Assembly (NCBI GenBank): GCA_018401435.1
Contig: JAGYJW010000026.1
Location: 37,782 to 101,781, forward strand
Reading direction: 5' to 3'
Length of the DNA: 64,000 nucleotides
Source: Deltaproteobacteria bacterium
GTDB taxonomy: Bacteria > Myxococcota_A > UBA796 > UBA2385
Part shown: positions 11,105 through 21,952 of the stretch, piece after piece
How positions within the stretch are numbered: the first letter of the stretch is position 1
How the letters are laid out: each line of letters opens with the position of its first letter
Notes under the pieces: generated by a model
Database searches by the model: none
The model's input: the letters and a program-made list of their open reading frames with translations, nothing else
Told to the model about the DNA's origin: nothing
Made by a program: the position numbers and the translations under genes

Positions 11105-11878
11105 GTGTCCCCCGACGACGACCGCCTTGGCCCCCTGAGCCAGGTAGACATCGTGCTGGTGCGCCCCCGGGGCAACCGCAACATCGGCGCGGCGGCGCGC
11201 GCCATCGCCAACCACGGATTGGGCAGGTTGATCCTTGTGGATCCGCCCGCCTTCGACCCCGAACAGGCCCGGTGGATGGCCCCGGGCGCCCACGCGGTGC
11301 TGGATGCCGCCCGGCTGGTGGCCACCGTGCCCCAGGCCGTGGCCGAGCATGTCCGCGTGGCGGGCACCTCGGGCCGGCCACGGCGCTTTGGCTGGCCGGT
11401 GCGCCAGCCCTGGGAGCTGGCCCAGGTGGTGCTGGAGCAGCCCGCCCCCACGGCCCTGCTCTTCGGCCCGGAGGACTTCGGGCTGAGCAACGACGATCTC
11501 GCGTGCTGCACCGAGATCCTCACCCTGCCCACGGCGGGCCACGCCTCCTTGAACCTCGCCCAGGCCGTCACCGTGACCGCGTCCTGGCTGCTGGGCGGCT
11601 GGTGTCAGGCCCGGGACGCGGCGGCGCCCCACTGGCCCCTGTGGCGCCGGCGCAAGATGCAGGGCCTGGTGCAGGACGCCCTGCAGGTGCTGGAGGCGAC
11701 GGGCTACCTCAACGGGCGCTCGCCCTTGCAGGTGCGCGCCACCCTGGGCCAGCTGCTGGGCCGCCTGGAACCCACCGGCCCCGAAGCCGGCATGCTGCGG
11801 GGCATGCTCAAGCCCCTGCGCTTCCACCTGGGCCTGCTGGGCCGGCGCAGCCCCCCGCCCCCGCCCGACCCGGCCTGA
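11105..11878 (+). CDS. TrmJ/SpoU-type RNA 2'-O-methyltransferase
   Basis: A 257-residue SPOUT-fold methyltransferase of the TrmH/TrmJ family, which methylates the 2'-hydroxyl of a tRNA (in TrmJ, nucleotide 32) using S-adenosylmethionine. The three family motifs are visible: NRNIGAAARAIANHG near the N-terminus, ALLFGPEDFGLSNDDL in the middle and LNLAQAV in the knot. The C-terminal helical extension fits TrmJ better than TrmH. The start GTG at 11105 follows a GGAGG about 5 bases upstream. The gene begins just after the second hsp70 gene and may be co-transcribed with it. The exact RNA target is inferred from family only. Confidence 0.85.
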   Translation: MSPDDDRLGPLSQVDIVLVRPRGNRNIGAAARAIANHGLGRLILVDPPAFDPEQARWMAPGAHAVLDAARLVATVPQAVAEHVRVAGTSGRPRRFGWPVRQPWELAQVVLEQPAPTALLFGPEDFGLSNDDLACCTEILTLPTAGHASLNLAQAVTVTASWLLGGWCQARDAAAPHWPLWRRRKMQGLVQDALQVLEATGYLNGRSPLQVRATLGQLLGRLEPTGPEAGMLRGMLKPLRFHLGLLGRRSPPPPPDPA

Positions 11879-11882
11879 GCTT

Positions 11883-14482
<2,600 letters not shown>

Positions 14483-14531
14483 TCAAGGCCTGCGATCCGG
14501 GGCCGAAGGAGGTGCAGGTAGGGAGGATCCG

Positions 14532-16043
14532 ATGGATCACCGAGACGGTCACAGCACGCGCAAGTCTGCCCAGCAAGGTCGCTTTCAGGGGCGCGCCTTG
14601 CCCGCTCCCCCGGTGCTGCTGGCCCGGGTGGTGAGCATCGCCGGCGACCCGGACCGCCCCCTGCAGGAGCTGGGTCGGGCCTGCTCCCAGGACCCGGGCC
14701 TGACGGTGGAGCTGCTGCGGGCGGCCAACTCCGCGCGCCACGCCAGCGCCGATCCCGTGCGCAGCGTGCCCCACGCCGTGGTCAAGCTGGGGGCCCGCGT
14801 CGTGCGCTCGCTGGCCATCACCTACACCATGCGCTCGGCTGTGGCCGACCTCAACGCGCCGGGCTTTCACACCGCCCCCTTCTGGGAAGACAGCCTGCGT
14901 CGGGCCGCCGCCGCCGCCCTGATCGCCGAGCGGGTTGGCTATGACGATCCGCATGGGGCCTTTGCATTGGGGCTGACCCAGGATCTGGGCACCCTGGTAT
15001 TGGCCGCCGGCACCCCCGCTGCGGCCGAACACCTCGAGGGCCTGCGGCGCCGCCCTGCCAAGACCCGCATCGAGGCCGAGCGGGTGCTCACCGGTCGGGA
15101 CCACCCCTCGGCCCTCATCGAGTCCGGGCTGATGGACGCCCTCCCCGAGGAGCTGATCTACGCCGTGCGCCACCACCACGCACCCGAGGCGGGCGACAGC
15201 CGCGGCCACCAGCTGGCCCGCATCGCCCACGCCGCCGACCTGCTGGCCGATGTGGTGCAAGCCTTCCCCAAGAGCCGCTGCATCGGCAGCGCGGAGCAGG
15301 CCCTGGCGGCCTTGGGCCTGGAGGGCCAGGTCGCGGCGCTGGTGGACCAGCTGGCCGAACGGGTGACCGCCCTGGGCGCCGAGCTGTCCGTGGAGGTGGG
15401 CGAGCAGCCCACCATGGCGTCGGTGGAGGCCGCCGCCCGCACCGTCTACGCCGGGCTGGTGAGCAAGGCGCCGCCGCCGGTGCTCAAGACAGCACCCACC
15501 GCCGGCATGGCCCCGCCCGTGCGCCGCGACCGGCTCACGGGCCTCGACACGGTTCGGGCCTTCCGCCAGCGCCTGGTGGCCAGCCAGGGGGGCGCCTTCA
15601 GCGTGCTGGTGCTCGACATCGACCACTTCAAGCGGATCAACGACGCCTTTGGCCTGGCGGCCGGCGATCGGGTCCTGCGCGAGGTCGCCCGCCAGCTCCA
15701 GCGGGTGGCCGGCGATGGCGCCCTGGCTGCCCGCATCGGCGGCGAAGAATTCGCCCTGCTGATGCCCGGCAGCGACGCCCGGGCCGCCCGCCGGGTGGCC
15801 GACCACCTGCGCCGGGTCCCGGCCGCCACCCCCATCCCCTGGCAGGACGAGCGCCTGCGGGTGACCGTCAGCGTCGGCGGCGCCAGCACCGGCGCGGGCG
15901 GCGACCCCGAGCGCACCCTGGCGGCCGCGGACCATGCCCTGCACGCCGCCAAGCGCAGCGGACGCGACAAGGTGCTCTGGCAGGGCGATCTGCCCGAGGT
16001 GCAGTCCGACGCTGCCCCGCCGCTGGCCCGCGCGGCCGGCTGA
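14532..16043 (+). CDS. HDOD-GGDEF hybrid signalling protein (diguanylate cyclase)
   Basis: A 503-residue cytoplasmic regulator. Residues about 20-230 form a HDOD domain (PPVLLARVVSIAGDP, VELLRAANSARHA, HHHAPEAGD), a helical output or sensor domain. The C-terminal third is a GGDEF domain with intact active-site GGEEF at residues 403-407 and the metal/GTP site DIDHFKRINDAFG. It should make cyclic di-GMP. The RxxD inhibitory site normally found just before GGEEF is not seen, so product feedback may be absent. GGGAGG lies about 6 bases before ATG 14532. The gene is divergent from ligA across a 160-base gap. Confidence 0.88.
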   Translation: MDHRDGHSTRKSAQQGRFQGRALPAPPVLLARVVSIAGDPDRPLQELGRACSQDPGLTVELLRAANSARHASADPVRSVPHAVVKLGARVVRSLAITYTMRSAVADLNAPGFHTAPFWEDSLRRAAAAALIAERVGYDDPHGAFALGLTQDLGTLVLAAGTPAAAEHLEGLRRRPAKTRIEAERVLTGRDHPSALIESGLMDALPEELIYAVRHHHAPEAGDSRGHQLARIAHAADLLADVVQAFPKSRCIGSAEQALAALGLEGQVAALVDQLAERVTALGAELSVEVGEQPTMASVEAAARTVYAGLVSKAPPPVLKTAPTAGMAPPVRRDRLTGLDTVRAFRQRLVASQGGAFSVLVLDIDHFKRINDAFGLAAGDRVLREVARQLQRVAGDGALAARIGGEEFALLMPGSDARAARRVADHLRRVPAATPIPWQDERLRVTVSVGGASTGAGGDPERTLAAADHALHAAKRSGRDKVLWQGDLPEVQSDAAPPLARAAG

Positions 16044-16056
16044 GCGTCCAGGGGCC

Positions 16057-17073
16057 TCAGCCCACCAGGGCGGCGATGGCCGGGGCCCGCAAGGCCACCT
16101 GGGCGTCCCCGCCCACCCGCAGCTCGCGCACCAGGCCGGCCTGTACCAGCGCCATGTCCACCTCGGGGCGGGCCTGGGCGGGCTCGCCGTCCAGCAGCTC
16201 GAAGAGGCGGTCAGCCAGCGGGTCACTCGCGGCGACAATATCGACAGCGCCGCGCATCTCGTCGGCCAGCCGCCCCATGCTCTGCAGCAGCTCGGTGGGG
16301 CGCAAGGGCAGCTCGCCGTGGGTGCGGGCGGCGCGGCCCACGGCCTCCACCAGGCTGGGGATGCCGCCGGTGAAACGGGCGACCTCTTCGAGGTGGCGCA
16401 GGGCATGGGCCCGGCCCGCCCGACGATGGCGGCGGCGGCCTCGGCCTCGCCATAGTCCGCCAGGTCCAGCTGGGGGCGGCGCCACCTTCAGCCAGCGGGC
16501 GGCCTGGCTGCCGGCCAGCAGCAGGGTCAGGCGGCGGCCTTCGGGGTGGCGCTCGGTATAGTCCTCCCAGGCGGTGGCCAGATCCTCGATGACCTCGACG
16601 GGCAGGTGCTGGGCGCCATGGGCCAGCAGCGCGACCCGGTGGGGGGCCTCGTGGTGTACCTCCTCCAGCAGCTGCTCCAGCGACCAGCGAAAACCGCGCC
16701 GGTCCACCACGGATTGGGGACGGCGCTGGCTCCAGCCGCGCTGCCCCAGCTGGGTGAGCACATGCTGGACGAATTGCCAGGCCTCGCCCACCGAACGATC
16801 CTTGAGCGGCCGCAGATCGACCGTGCGGCAGCCCACCGTGGGCTCGCCCACCGCCAGGTCGAGGGCCAGATCCTCCAAGAAGCGGGCCGAGGCGCTCCAC
16901 CGGGGGGTGAGCAGCACCACGGGCTCCATGCGCCGCAGGTGGGCCCGCGCCTTGCGCGAAGCCCGCCCCCGCAGCGCCGTCTCGATGGCGTGCTGTTCGA
17001 CGCTGAATCGGGTGGGCCCCGGGATGGCGGCGGTGCGCGCCCCCATGCGGATGCGTCGGGCTACCCGTGACAT
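16057..17073 (-). CDS. Degenerate AAA/STAND-like ATPase with two compensating frameshifts
   Basis: A protein of about 338 residues with the layout of a STAND or AAA_16-type ATPase. It has an N-terminal arginine-rich segment, a strand VVLLTPRW at the P-loop position, a Walker-B-like strand (RVALLAHGAQHL), a sensor-like strand LTLLLAGSQ and a lid with FTGGIPSLVEAVGRA. The P-loop glycine, lysine and Ser/Thr are missing, so nucleotide binding is doubtful. Between about 16405 and 16476 the coding frame is shifted: the alternative frame reads QLDLADYGEAEAAAAIVGRA with high GC at third positions. The open frame as given reads an Arg/Gly/Pro-rich stretch. Two indels, or two sequence errors, explain this. 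ATG 17073 follows a GAGG; GTG 17100 is an alternative start. Function is unknown. Confidence 0.65.
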   Translation of the reverse strand: MSRVARRIRMGARTAAIPGPTRFSVEQHAIETALRGRASRKARAHLRRMEPVVLLTPRWSASARFLEDLALDLAVGEPTVGCRTVDLRPLKDRSVGEAWQFVQHVLTQLGQRGWSQRRPQSVVDRRGFRWSLEQLLEEVHHEAPHRVALLAHGAQHLPVEVIEDLATAWEDYTERHPEGRRLTLLLAGSQAARWLKVAPPPAGPGGLWRGRGRRRHRRAGRAHALRHLEEVARFTGGIPSLVEAVGRAARTHGELPLRPTELLQSMGRLADEMRGAVDIVAASDPLADRLFELLDGEPAQARPEVDMALVQAGLVRELRVGGDAQVALRAPAIAALVG

Positions 17074-17154
17074 TGCGGCCTCGAAGGGTTCGGTGGCCAC
17101 CCCCGCCGCGCCCCTGCAGCGGGACGCGGATAGGGCAGCGTGGGTGTCGGCCTC

Positions 17155-17184
17155 ATCCTATGGACTCCGGCCTTCCCATGTCAA
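17155..17184 (-). promoter_or_regulatory. Strong sigma-70-like promoter for the degenerate ATPase gene
   Basis: On the minus strand a TTGACA box (17184-17179) and a TAGGAT box (17160-17155) are 18 bases apart. This is one of the best promoter matches in the window. The start codon candidates lie 55-82 bases downstream. Confidence 0.65.
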
Positions 17185-17220
17185 CAATAGAGTTGAAGTG
17201 ATACCTCAGGTAATAGTTGA
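17181..17220. promoter_or_regulatory. Inverted repeats in the divergent intergenic region, possible operator
   Basis: TCAAC-N6-GTTGA (17181-17196) overlaps the minus-strand -35 box. A second palindrome, TACCT-C-AGGTA, follows at about 17202-17212, and a further TAGTTGA lies to its right. The stretch is AT-rich for this genome. Its place between two divergent genes, one encoding a winged-helix protein, suggests an autoregulatory operator. Confidence 0.45.
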
Positions 17221-17231
17221 GATGAGCGTCC

Positions 17232-18977
17232 ATGAGCACCCGTAGGTCCCGCGCAGAGCTGGTCCCGAACGCGAATGATCCCCGCGTGCTCATCCGCATG
17301 ATCGGGTTGATCGCCGCCGGGCTGCGCGATCCCCGCACCCTGGCCGAGGTGCTCGACGTCGAGCTGCGCACGGTGCACTACTACACCCAGGCCGGCGAGT
17401 GGCTGACCCTCTTGGCCACCGAAGGCGAGCTGCACCTCACCCGCCATGGCCTGGATCTCGCCTTCGCGGATCCGGCGCGCCGCCTGCGGCTCTACGCCGA
17501 CGCGGTCTGGCGCAACGAATTCGCCCGGACCCTGCTGTCGGGGCACCGCAGCATGCCCGACGCCGACACCATCGCCCGTTTCATTCTGGAACAGGAGCCC
17601 GAGCTGGCCCCCACCACGGCCCGCCGCCGGGCCAGCGCCGTGCGCAGCCTGTTGGAGCCCGCCTTTGAGCGGCGGCCGGGGCGGCGCCGCGCCCGGGGCA
17701 CCCAGCTCACGCTGCCCTTCGCCCTGGTCACCCCCACCCAGGACGCCGTCACCGAGCCGGTGGACCTGCGGGCGGGCCTGGAGCGCAGCCCCGACGTCTA
17801 TGCCCGCCTCTACCGGGTCCTGCTCGACCAGGGCGAGCTGTCCACCAGCCACCTGCGCGCCGTGCTGGACCAGGTGGGGGGCAGCAACTGCCCGCTGGGA
17901 TCCTATGCCGAGATGGCCGTGCGCCGCGGAGATGCCCGTCGCCTGGGCGACCGGCTGGTGGTGACGCCCGGAGCCGTGCGCCGCCGCGAGCTGGCCGAAG
18001 ACGGCGTTCTCATCGCGCTCACCGACCCCGAATACCGCCAGTGGCTGCGCGGCCTGGTCGAGCGCGCCCGCCGCCCCGAGCCCCCACCCGAGGCCGGCCC
18101 GGTCGGCGGTGTGGGGGCCCGGGTGGTGGCCGCCGACATCCTCGCCGAGCGCGAACACGAGCGCCTGGGCCGCCGCTATGCCACCTGGGATCTGCGCATC
18201 TTCGGGTCCATGCTCGACGCCAGGCGGGTGCGGGCCGCCTTGAACCGGGTGCTGCCCGGCCGGGACCCGCTGGCGCTCCCGGTCGCGGGGGATCCCGGTG
18301 CAGAGCTGCCCTTCACCGAGGGCCCCTTCCTCGAACAGATCGACCAGGCCGGTCTGGCCCTGGCCTTTCCCGCCAACCTGTCCGAGGTCGCAGGCGGCAT
18401 CGCGGTGGTCAACGCCCAGCTTCAGCGCCTGCGGGCCGCGCCGGCGTCGGTGCGTTTGCCCAACGCCTTCGAACGCCGCGCCCGCCTGCATGCCGGCCTG
18501 CTCTTCCCTGGCGAGAACACCCCCCGGGCGGTGCCCGACAACCACAGCTTGCGCATGCGGCTGCTCACCCACACCCCCGCCTTCTCCCTGCTGGCCGCGC
18601 TGCTGCTGATGGACCGGCGGCGGGACCTGCCCGTGCGGCTGGTGGACAAGGGCGGCGGGCCGCTGGTGCTGTGGGCAGACAAGGAGATCGGGCCCCTGGT
18701 CCCTGTCCTCGACGATTTCTGTCAGGCCCGGGGCTGGCTGTGCAGCCGACCGCTGCGGGGCGGCCTGGACGGGCCCACCTTGGAGGCCGCGGCCCGCGCC
18801 CTGCACATCAGCACCCGCGCCGGAAAGCGCATCATCCTGGAAGAAGCCCTCTTTGTGCGCCTGCAAGAGGACGTCGAGTCGCGCCTGACCTATGAGGCCC
18901 TGCTGCCCCTGGCCGACCGCCTGCAAGCCTGGCTCGAAGAGGGGCAACGCGGCGGCGAGGAGGAGGAGGAGGCATGA
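17232..18977 (+). CDS. Winged-helix DNA-binding-like protein of unknown function
   Basis: A 581-residue protein. Residues about 15-140 look like paired winged-helix modules: LAEVLDVELRTVHYYTQAGEW resembles a recognition helix and wing, and TTARRRASAVRSLLEP resembles the second module found in some restriction- or conflict-associated proteins. Residues 170-560 match nothing I recognise; they contain a long helical part and end in a poly-Glu tail. It is divergent from the degenerate ATPase gene across 131-158 bases with shared inverted repeats. It overlaps the downstream GGCT-family gene by 4 bases. The pair could be a regulator and ATPase system, but no effector is evident. Function is unassigned. 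Confidence 0.7.
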   Translation: MSTRRSRAELVPNANDPRVLIRMIGLIAAGLRDPRTLAEVLDVELRTVHYYTQAGEWLTLLATEGELHLTRHGLDLAFADPARRLRLYADAVWRNEFARTLLSGHRSMPDADTIARFILEQEPELAPTTARRRASAVRSLLEPAFERRPGRRRARGTQLTLPFALVTPTQDAVTEPVDLRAGLERSPDVYARLYRVLLDQGELSTSHLRAVLDQVGGSNCPLGSYAEMAVRRGDARRLGDRLVVTPGAVRRRELAEDGVLIALTDPEYRQWLRGLVERARRPEPPPEAGPVGGVGARVVAADILAEREHERLGRRYATWDLRIFGSMLDARRVRAALNRVLPGRDPLALPVAGDPGAELPFTEGPFLEQIDQAGLALAFPANLSEVAGGIAVVNAQLQRLRAAPASVRLPNAFERRARLHAGLLFPGENTPRAVPDNHSLRMRLLTHTPAFSLLAALLLMDRRRDLPVRLVDKGGGPLVLWADKEIGPLVPVLDDFCQARGWLCSRPLRGGLDGPTLEAAARALHISTRAGKRIILEEALFVRLQEDVESRLTYEALLPLADRLQAWLEEGQRGGEEEEEA

Positions 18978-19375
18978 GCGGGCGTTTCGACCTGCTCTTC
19001 GTCTATGGCAGCCTGCTGTCGGGCCAGAGCGCCGATGGCTACCTCGCGGGCCTGGTGCGGGCCCCGGCCACCACCCCGGGCTGCCTCTACCGCAGCCCGG
19101 CCGGCTACCCTGGCCTGGTCTGGGATGAAGACGGCGACCCCATTCTGGGCGAGGTCGTGCGCTTTGCGAACCCGGGGCTGCTGCGGGTGCTCGACCTCTA
19201 CGAGGGCGTGGCCGAGGGCCTCTTCACCCGCGAGCGCAAGCCCATCGTCGTGCGGGACCAGCAGCTGGACGCCTGGGTCTACACCGTGCGGGGCCCGCAG
19301 GTGCGGGCGCGGCGCTGGGCGCGCCTGGCGGTGCACGACTGGCGCAAGGTGGCGCCCCCGGTGGCCCGGGGCTGA
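18974..19375 (+). CDS. Gamma-glutamylcyclotransferase-family protein
   Basis: A 133-residue GGCT/AIG2-like protein. The family motif YGSLLSGQ is near the N-terminus and LDLYEGVAEG supplies the expected acidic residue. Related enzymes release 5-oxoproline from gamma-glutamyl amines or peptides. It starts inside the last codons of the winged-helix gene (ATGA overlap), so it is probably translated from the same message. It converges on kdsA. The substrate is unknown. Confidence 0.85.
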   Translation: MSGRFDLLFVYGSLLSGQSADGYLAGLVRAPATTPGCLYRSPAGYPGLVWDEDGDPILGEVVRFANPGLLRVLDLYEGVAEGLFTRERKPIVVRDQQLDAWVYTVRGPQVRARRWARLAVHDWRKVAPPVARG

Positions 19376-19381
19376 CCGCGC

Positions 19382-20230
19382 TCAGGCCCCCCGCACCACC
19401 CGATCCACCGCCATCACGTCCTTCAGCAGGGCCTCCAGGCGGTCGAGGGGCACCATGCAGGGGCCATCGGACAGGGCCTCCTCCGGCGCGTCGTGCACCT
19501 CCAAGAAGAGGGCGTCGATGCCCGCCGCCGCCGCCGCCCGCGCCAGGGGGCCCACCAGGGCGGGCTCCCCCCCGCTGCTGTTTCCAAGCGAACCCGGCCG
19601 CTGCACCGCATGGGTGGCGTCAAAGCAGACGGGAAGTCCAAGATCGCGTATCCGCGGAAAGGTGCGGACATCCACGATCAGGTCGCCATAACCAAAGCTC
19701 GTGCCGCGCTCGGTCAGCAGCACGCCCTGCGCCCCGCTGATCAGCAGCTTGGCGGCAGCGGGTCCCACCTGGTCGGGCGCCAGGAACTGCCCCTTCTTGA
19801 GGTTCACCGGGCGCCCGCTGCGGGCGGCGGCCACCAAGAGGTCGGTCTGGCGGCAGAGCAGGGCCGGGATCTGGATGAGATCCACGGCCTCTGCCACGGC
19901 GGCCACCTGCTCGGGCAGGTGCACATCGGTGGTCACCGGCAGGCGGGTCACGGCCCGCACCCGCTGAAGCACCCGCAGCCCCTCGTCCAGACCAGGACCC
20001 CGAAAGGCTTGGAGCGAACTCCGATTTGCCTTGTCGAAGCTGGCCTTGAAGACCACGGGCAGCCCCAGGCGCTGGCCCAGATCCGCCAGCATCGCGGCGA
20101 TGCGCAGGCAGCGGTCCTCGCCTTCGATCACGCAGGGCCCGGCGATCAGGGCCAGGGGCGCGCCGCCGCCAATGGCCACCCGCTCCACCTCGCCGCCGCC
20201 TACCTGGAGTCCGGCCACCGGCTTGAGCAT
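19382..20230 (-). CDS. kdsA: 3-deoxy-8-phosphooctulonate (KDO-8-P) synthase
   Basis: Condenses phosphoenolpyruvate with arabinose 5-phosphate to KDO-8-phosphate for the lipopolysaccharide inner core. The 282-residue protein shows LIAGPCVIE, FKASFDKANRSS, TDVHLP, IQIPALLCRQTDLL, NLKKGQFLAP, ERGTSFGYGDLIVD and FDATHAVQRPG in the expected order. The Cys of GPCVIE, together with the later His, Glu and Asp, marks the metal-dependent class, unlike the E. coli enzyme, which has Asn there. ATG 20230 is chosen because GGGAGG lies 5 bases upstream; a GTG at 20236 is an alternative. No other KDO or lipid A gene is in the window. Confidence 0.96.
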   Translation of the reverse strand: MLKPVAGLQVGGGEVERVAIGGGAPLALIAGPCVIEGEDRCLRIAAMLADLGQRLGLPVVFKASFDKANRSSLQAFRGPGLDEGLRVLQRVRAVTRLPVTTDVHLPEQVAAVAEAVDLIQIPALLCRQTDLLVAAARSGRPVNLKKGQFLAPDQVGPAAAKLLISGAQGVLLTERGTSFGYGDLIVDVRTFPRIRDLGLPVCFDATHAVQRPGSLGNSSGGEPALVGPLARAAAAAGIDALFLEVHDAPEEALSDGPCMVPLDRLEALLKDVMAVDRVVRGA

Positions 20231-20341
20231 GGGCACCTCCCTGACGCGATCTCGCCGGGCAGGGACCTATCGTGCGCCCCCCCCACCGGCCGCCCAGGCT
20301 GGTAGGCTGGCGGGCCCCCATGGCCTTGGAGCGCGCCCCCC

Positions 20342-21931
20342 ATGACGGTCCTGCCCTCGTTGTCCCCCGCCCCTGGCTCGGCGGACGAGCTCGCCGCCTT
20401 CGCGCGCCTGCGCCAGGGTCTGCCGCGCCTCTACGACCGGGTGTCCCGCAACGACCGCACCGACCACACCGTGCTGGTGGTGCCCAGCCTGTCCATGGAC
20501 CCCCAAGAGCTGTCCAAGATCACCGGCGTGCACCACTACGAAGAGCGCCTGCTCTTCTTTCTGATGCTGCTGCGCCGGCCGCGCACCCGCGTGATCATCG
20601 TCACCAGCCAGGCGCTGTCGCCCACGGTGGTGGACTACTACCTGCACCTGCTCACCGGGGTTCCTACCAGCCACGCCCGCAAGCGCCTGACGCTGATGCA
20701 CTGCGCCGACGCCAGCACCCAGCCCCTCACCTGCAAGATCCTCAACCGGCCCCGGCTGATGGCGCGACTCAAGCAAGCCATCGGCGACACCGACCGGGCC
20801 CACATCGTCTGCTTCAACAGCACCCCGCTGGAGCGCACCCTGTCGGTGCAGCTGGGCATCCCGCTCTATGCCAACGACCCGGCCAAGGCCGACCTGGGCA
20901 GCAAGAGCGGCTGCCGCGAGGTCTTCCGCGAGGCCGGCGTGCAGTTTCCAGACGGCTTCGAGCGCCTGCACGAGGTCGAGGACATCGTCGAGGCCCTCTC
21001 CGCCCTCAAGGCCACCCACCCCACCCTGCGCCGCGCCGTGGTCAAGCTCAACGAGGGCTTCTCGGGCGAGGGCAACGCGCTGTTCTACTTCACGGGCATG
21101 GACGCCCGCACCGAGGCCGACCGCAAGCGGTGGATCCGCGATCAGCTGCCCAACCTGCGCTTTGAAGCCCCCATGGAGACCTGGGAGCGCTTTCGGAGCA
21201 AATACAAGCAGATGGGCGGCGTGGTCGAAGAGTTCATCGAGGGCGAGGAGAAGCGCTCGCCCTCCAGCCAGTGCCGGGTGAACGCGGTGGGCCGGGCCCA
21301 GAGCATCTCCACCCACGACCAGATCCTGGGGGGCCCCTCGGGCCAGGTCTTCATGGGCTGCACCTTCCCCGCCGACGCGGCCTACCGGCTGGAGATCCAG
21401 GAGGCCGGCCTGCGGGTGGCCCAGGTGCTGGCCAGCAAGGGCGTGATGGGCCGCTTCGCCACGGACTTCGTCACCGTGCCCGATGGCAAGGGCGGCTTTC
21501 AGCACCACGCCATCGAGGTCAACCTGCGAAAGGGCGGCACCACCCACCCCTTCCTCACCCTGCGCTTCTTGACCGATGGCAGCTACGACTTCGACAGCGG
21601 CGCCTTCTACTCGCAGACCGGCCGGGAGAAGTGCTACCTGGCCTCGGACACCCTGCAGTCAGAACGCTACAAGGGCCTGCTGCCCGACGATCTCATCGAT
21701 ATCTCGGTCTATCACGGCCTGCATTTCCACAATACGACCGAGCGGGGCAGCGTCTTCCACCTGATGGGCGCCCTGTCGGAATTCGGGAAGTTCGGCATCG
21801 TCTGCATCGGCGACAATCCGCAGCAGGCGCAGTTTCTCTACCGAAAAGCCGTCAGCGTCATCGACAACGAGACGCGACTGGACGCCGAGGGCAGCGCCCC
21901 CGAGGCCCACCCCCCCGTCACGGTGGACTGA
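20342..21931 (+). CDS. PGM1-related ATP-grasp carboxylate-amine ligase
   Basis: A 529-residue protein with a pre-ATP-grasp domain (VLVVPSLSMDPQELSKI, GVHHYEERLLFFL, VDYYLHLLTGVP) and an ATP-grasp core (AVVKLNEGFSGEGNALF, VVEEFIEGEE, HAIEVNLRKGGTTHPF). This resembles the peptide ligase PGM1 of pheganomycin biosynthesis and its many uncharacterised relatives. Such enzymes join a carboxylate to an amine using ATP, through an acyl phosphate. It stands alone, divergent from kdsA, without peptide precursor or tailoring genes nearby, so the substrate is open. The ATG at 20342 opens the conserved N-terminus. Confidence 0.8.
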   Translation: MTVLPSLSPAPGSADELAAFARLRQGLPRLYDRVSRNDRTDHTVLVVPSLSMDPQELSKITGVHHYEERLLFFLMLLRRPRTRVIIVTSQALSPTVVDYYLHLLTGVPTSHARKRLTLMHCADASTQPLTCKILNRPRLMARLKQAIGDTDRAHIVCFNSTPLERTLSVQLGIPLYANDPAKADLGSKSGCREVFREAGVQFPDGFERLHEVEDIVEALSALKATHPTLRRAVVKLNEGFSGEGNALFYFTGMDARTEADRKRWIRDQLPNLRFEAPMETWERFRSKYKQMGGVVEEFIEGEEKRSPSSQCRVNAVGRAQSISTHDQILGGPSGQVFMGCTFPADAAYRLEIQEAGLRVAQVLASKGVMGRFATDFVTVPDGKGGFQHHAIEVNLRKGGTTHPFLTLRFLTDGSYDFDSGAFYSQTGREKCYLASDTLQSERYKGLLPDDLIDISVYHGLHFHNTTERGSVFHLMGALSEFGKFGIVCIGDNPQQAQFLYRKAVSVIDNETRLDAEGSAPEAHPPVTVD

Positions 21932-21952
21932 GGCCAAGAGACCCAAGGGCCC

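Noticed and set aside
7813..11571. A 1252-codon open frame on the minus strand
   Set aside because: It lies opposite CNNM and Hsp70 genes with clear homology on the plus strand and has the His/Gly/Ala-rich composition of an antisense shadow.
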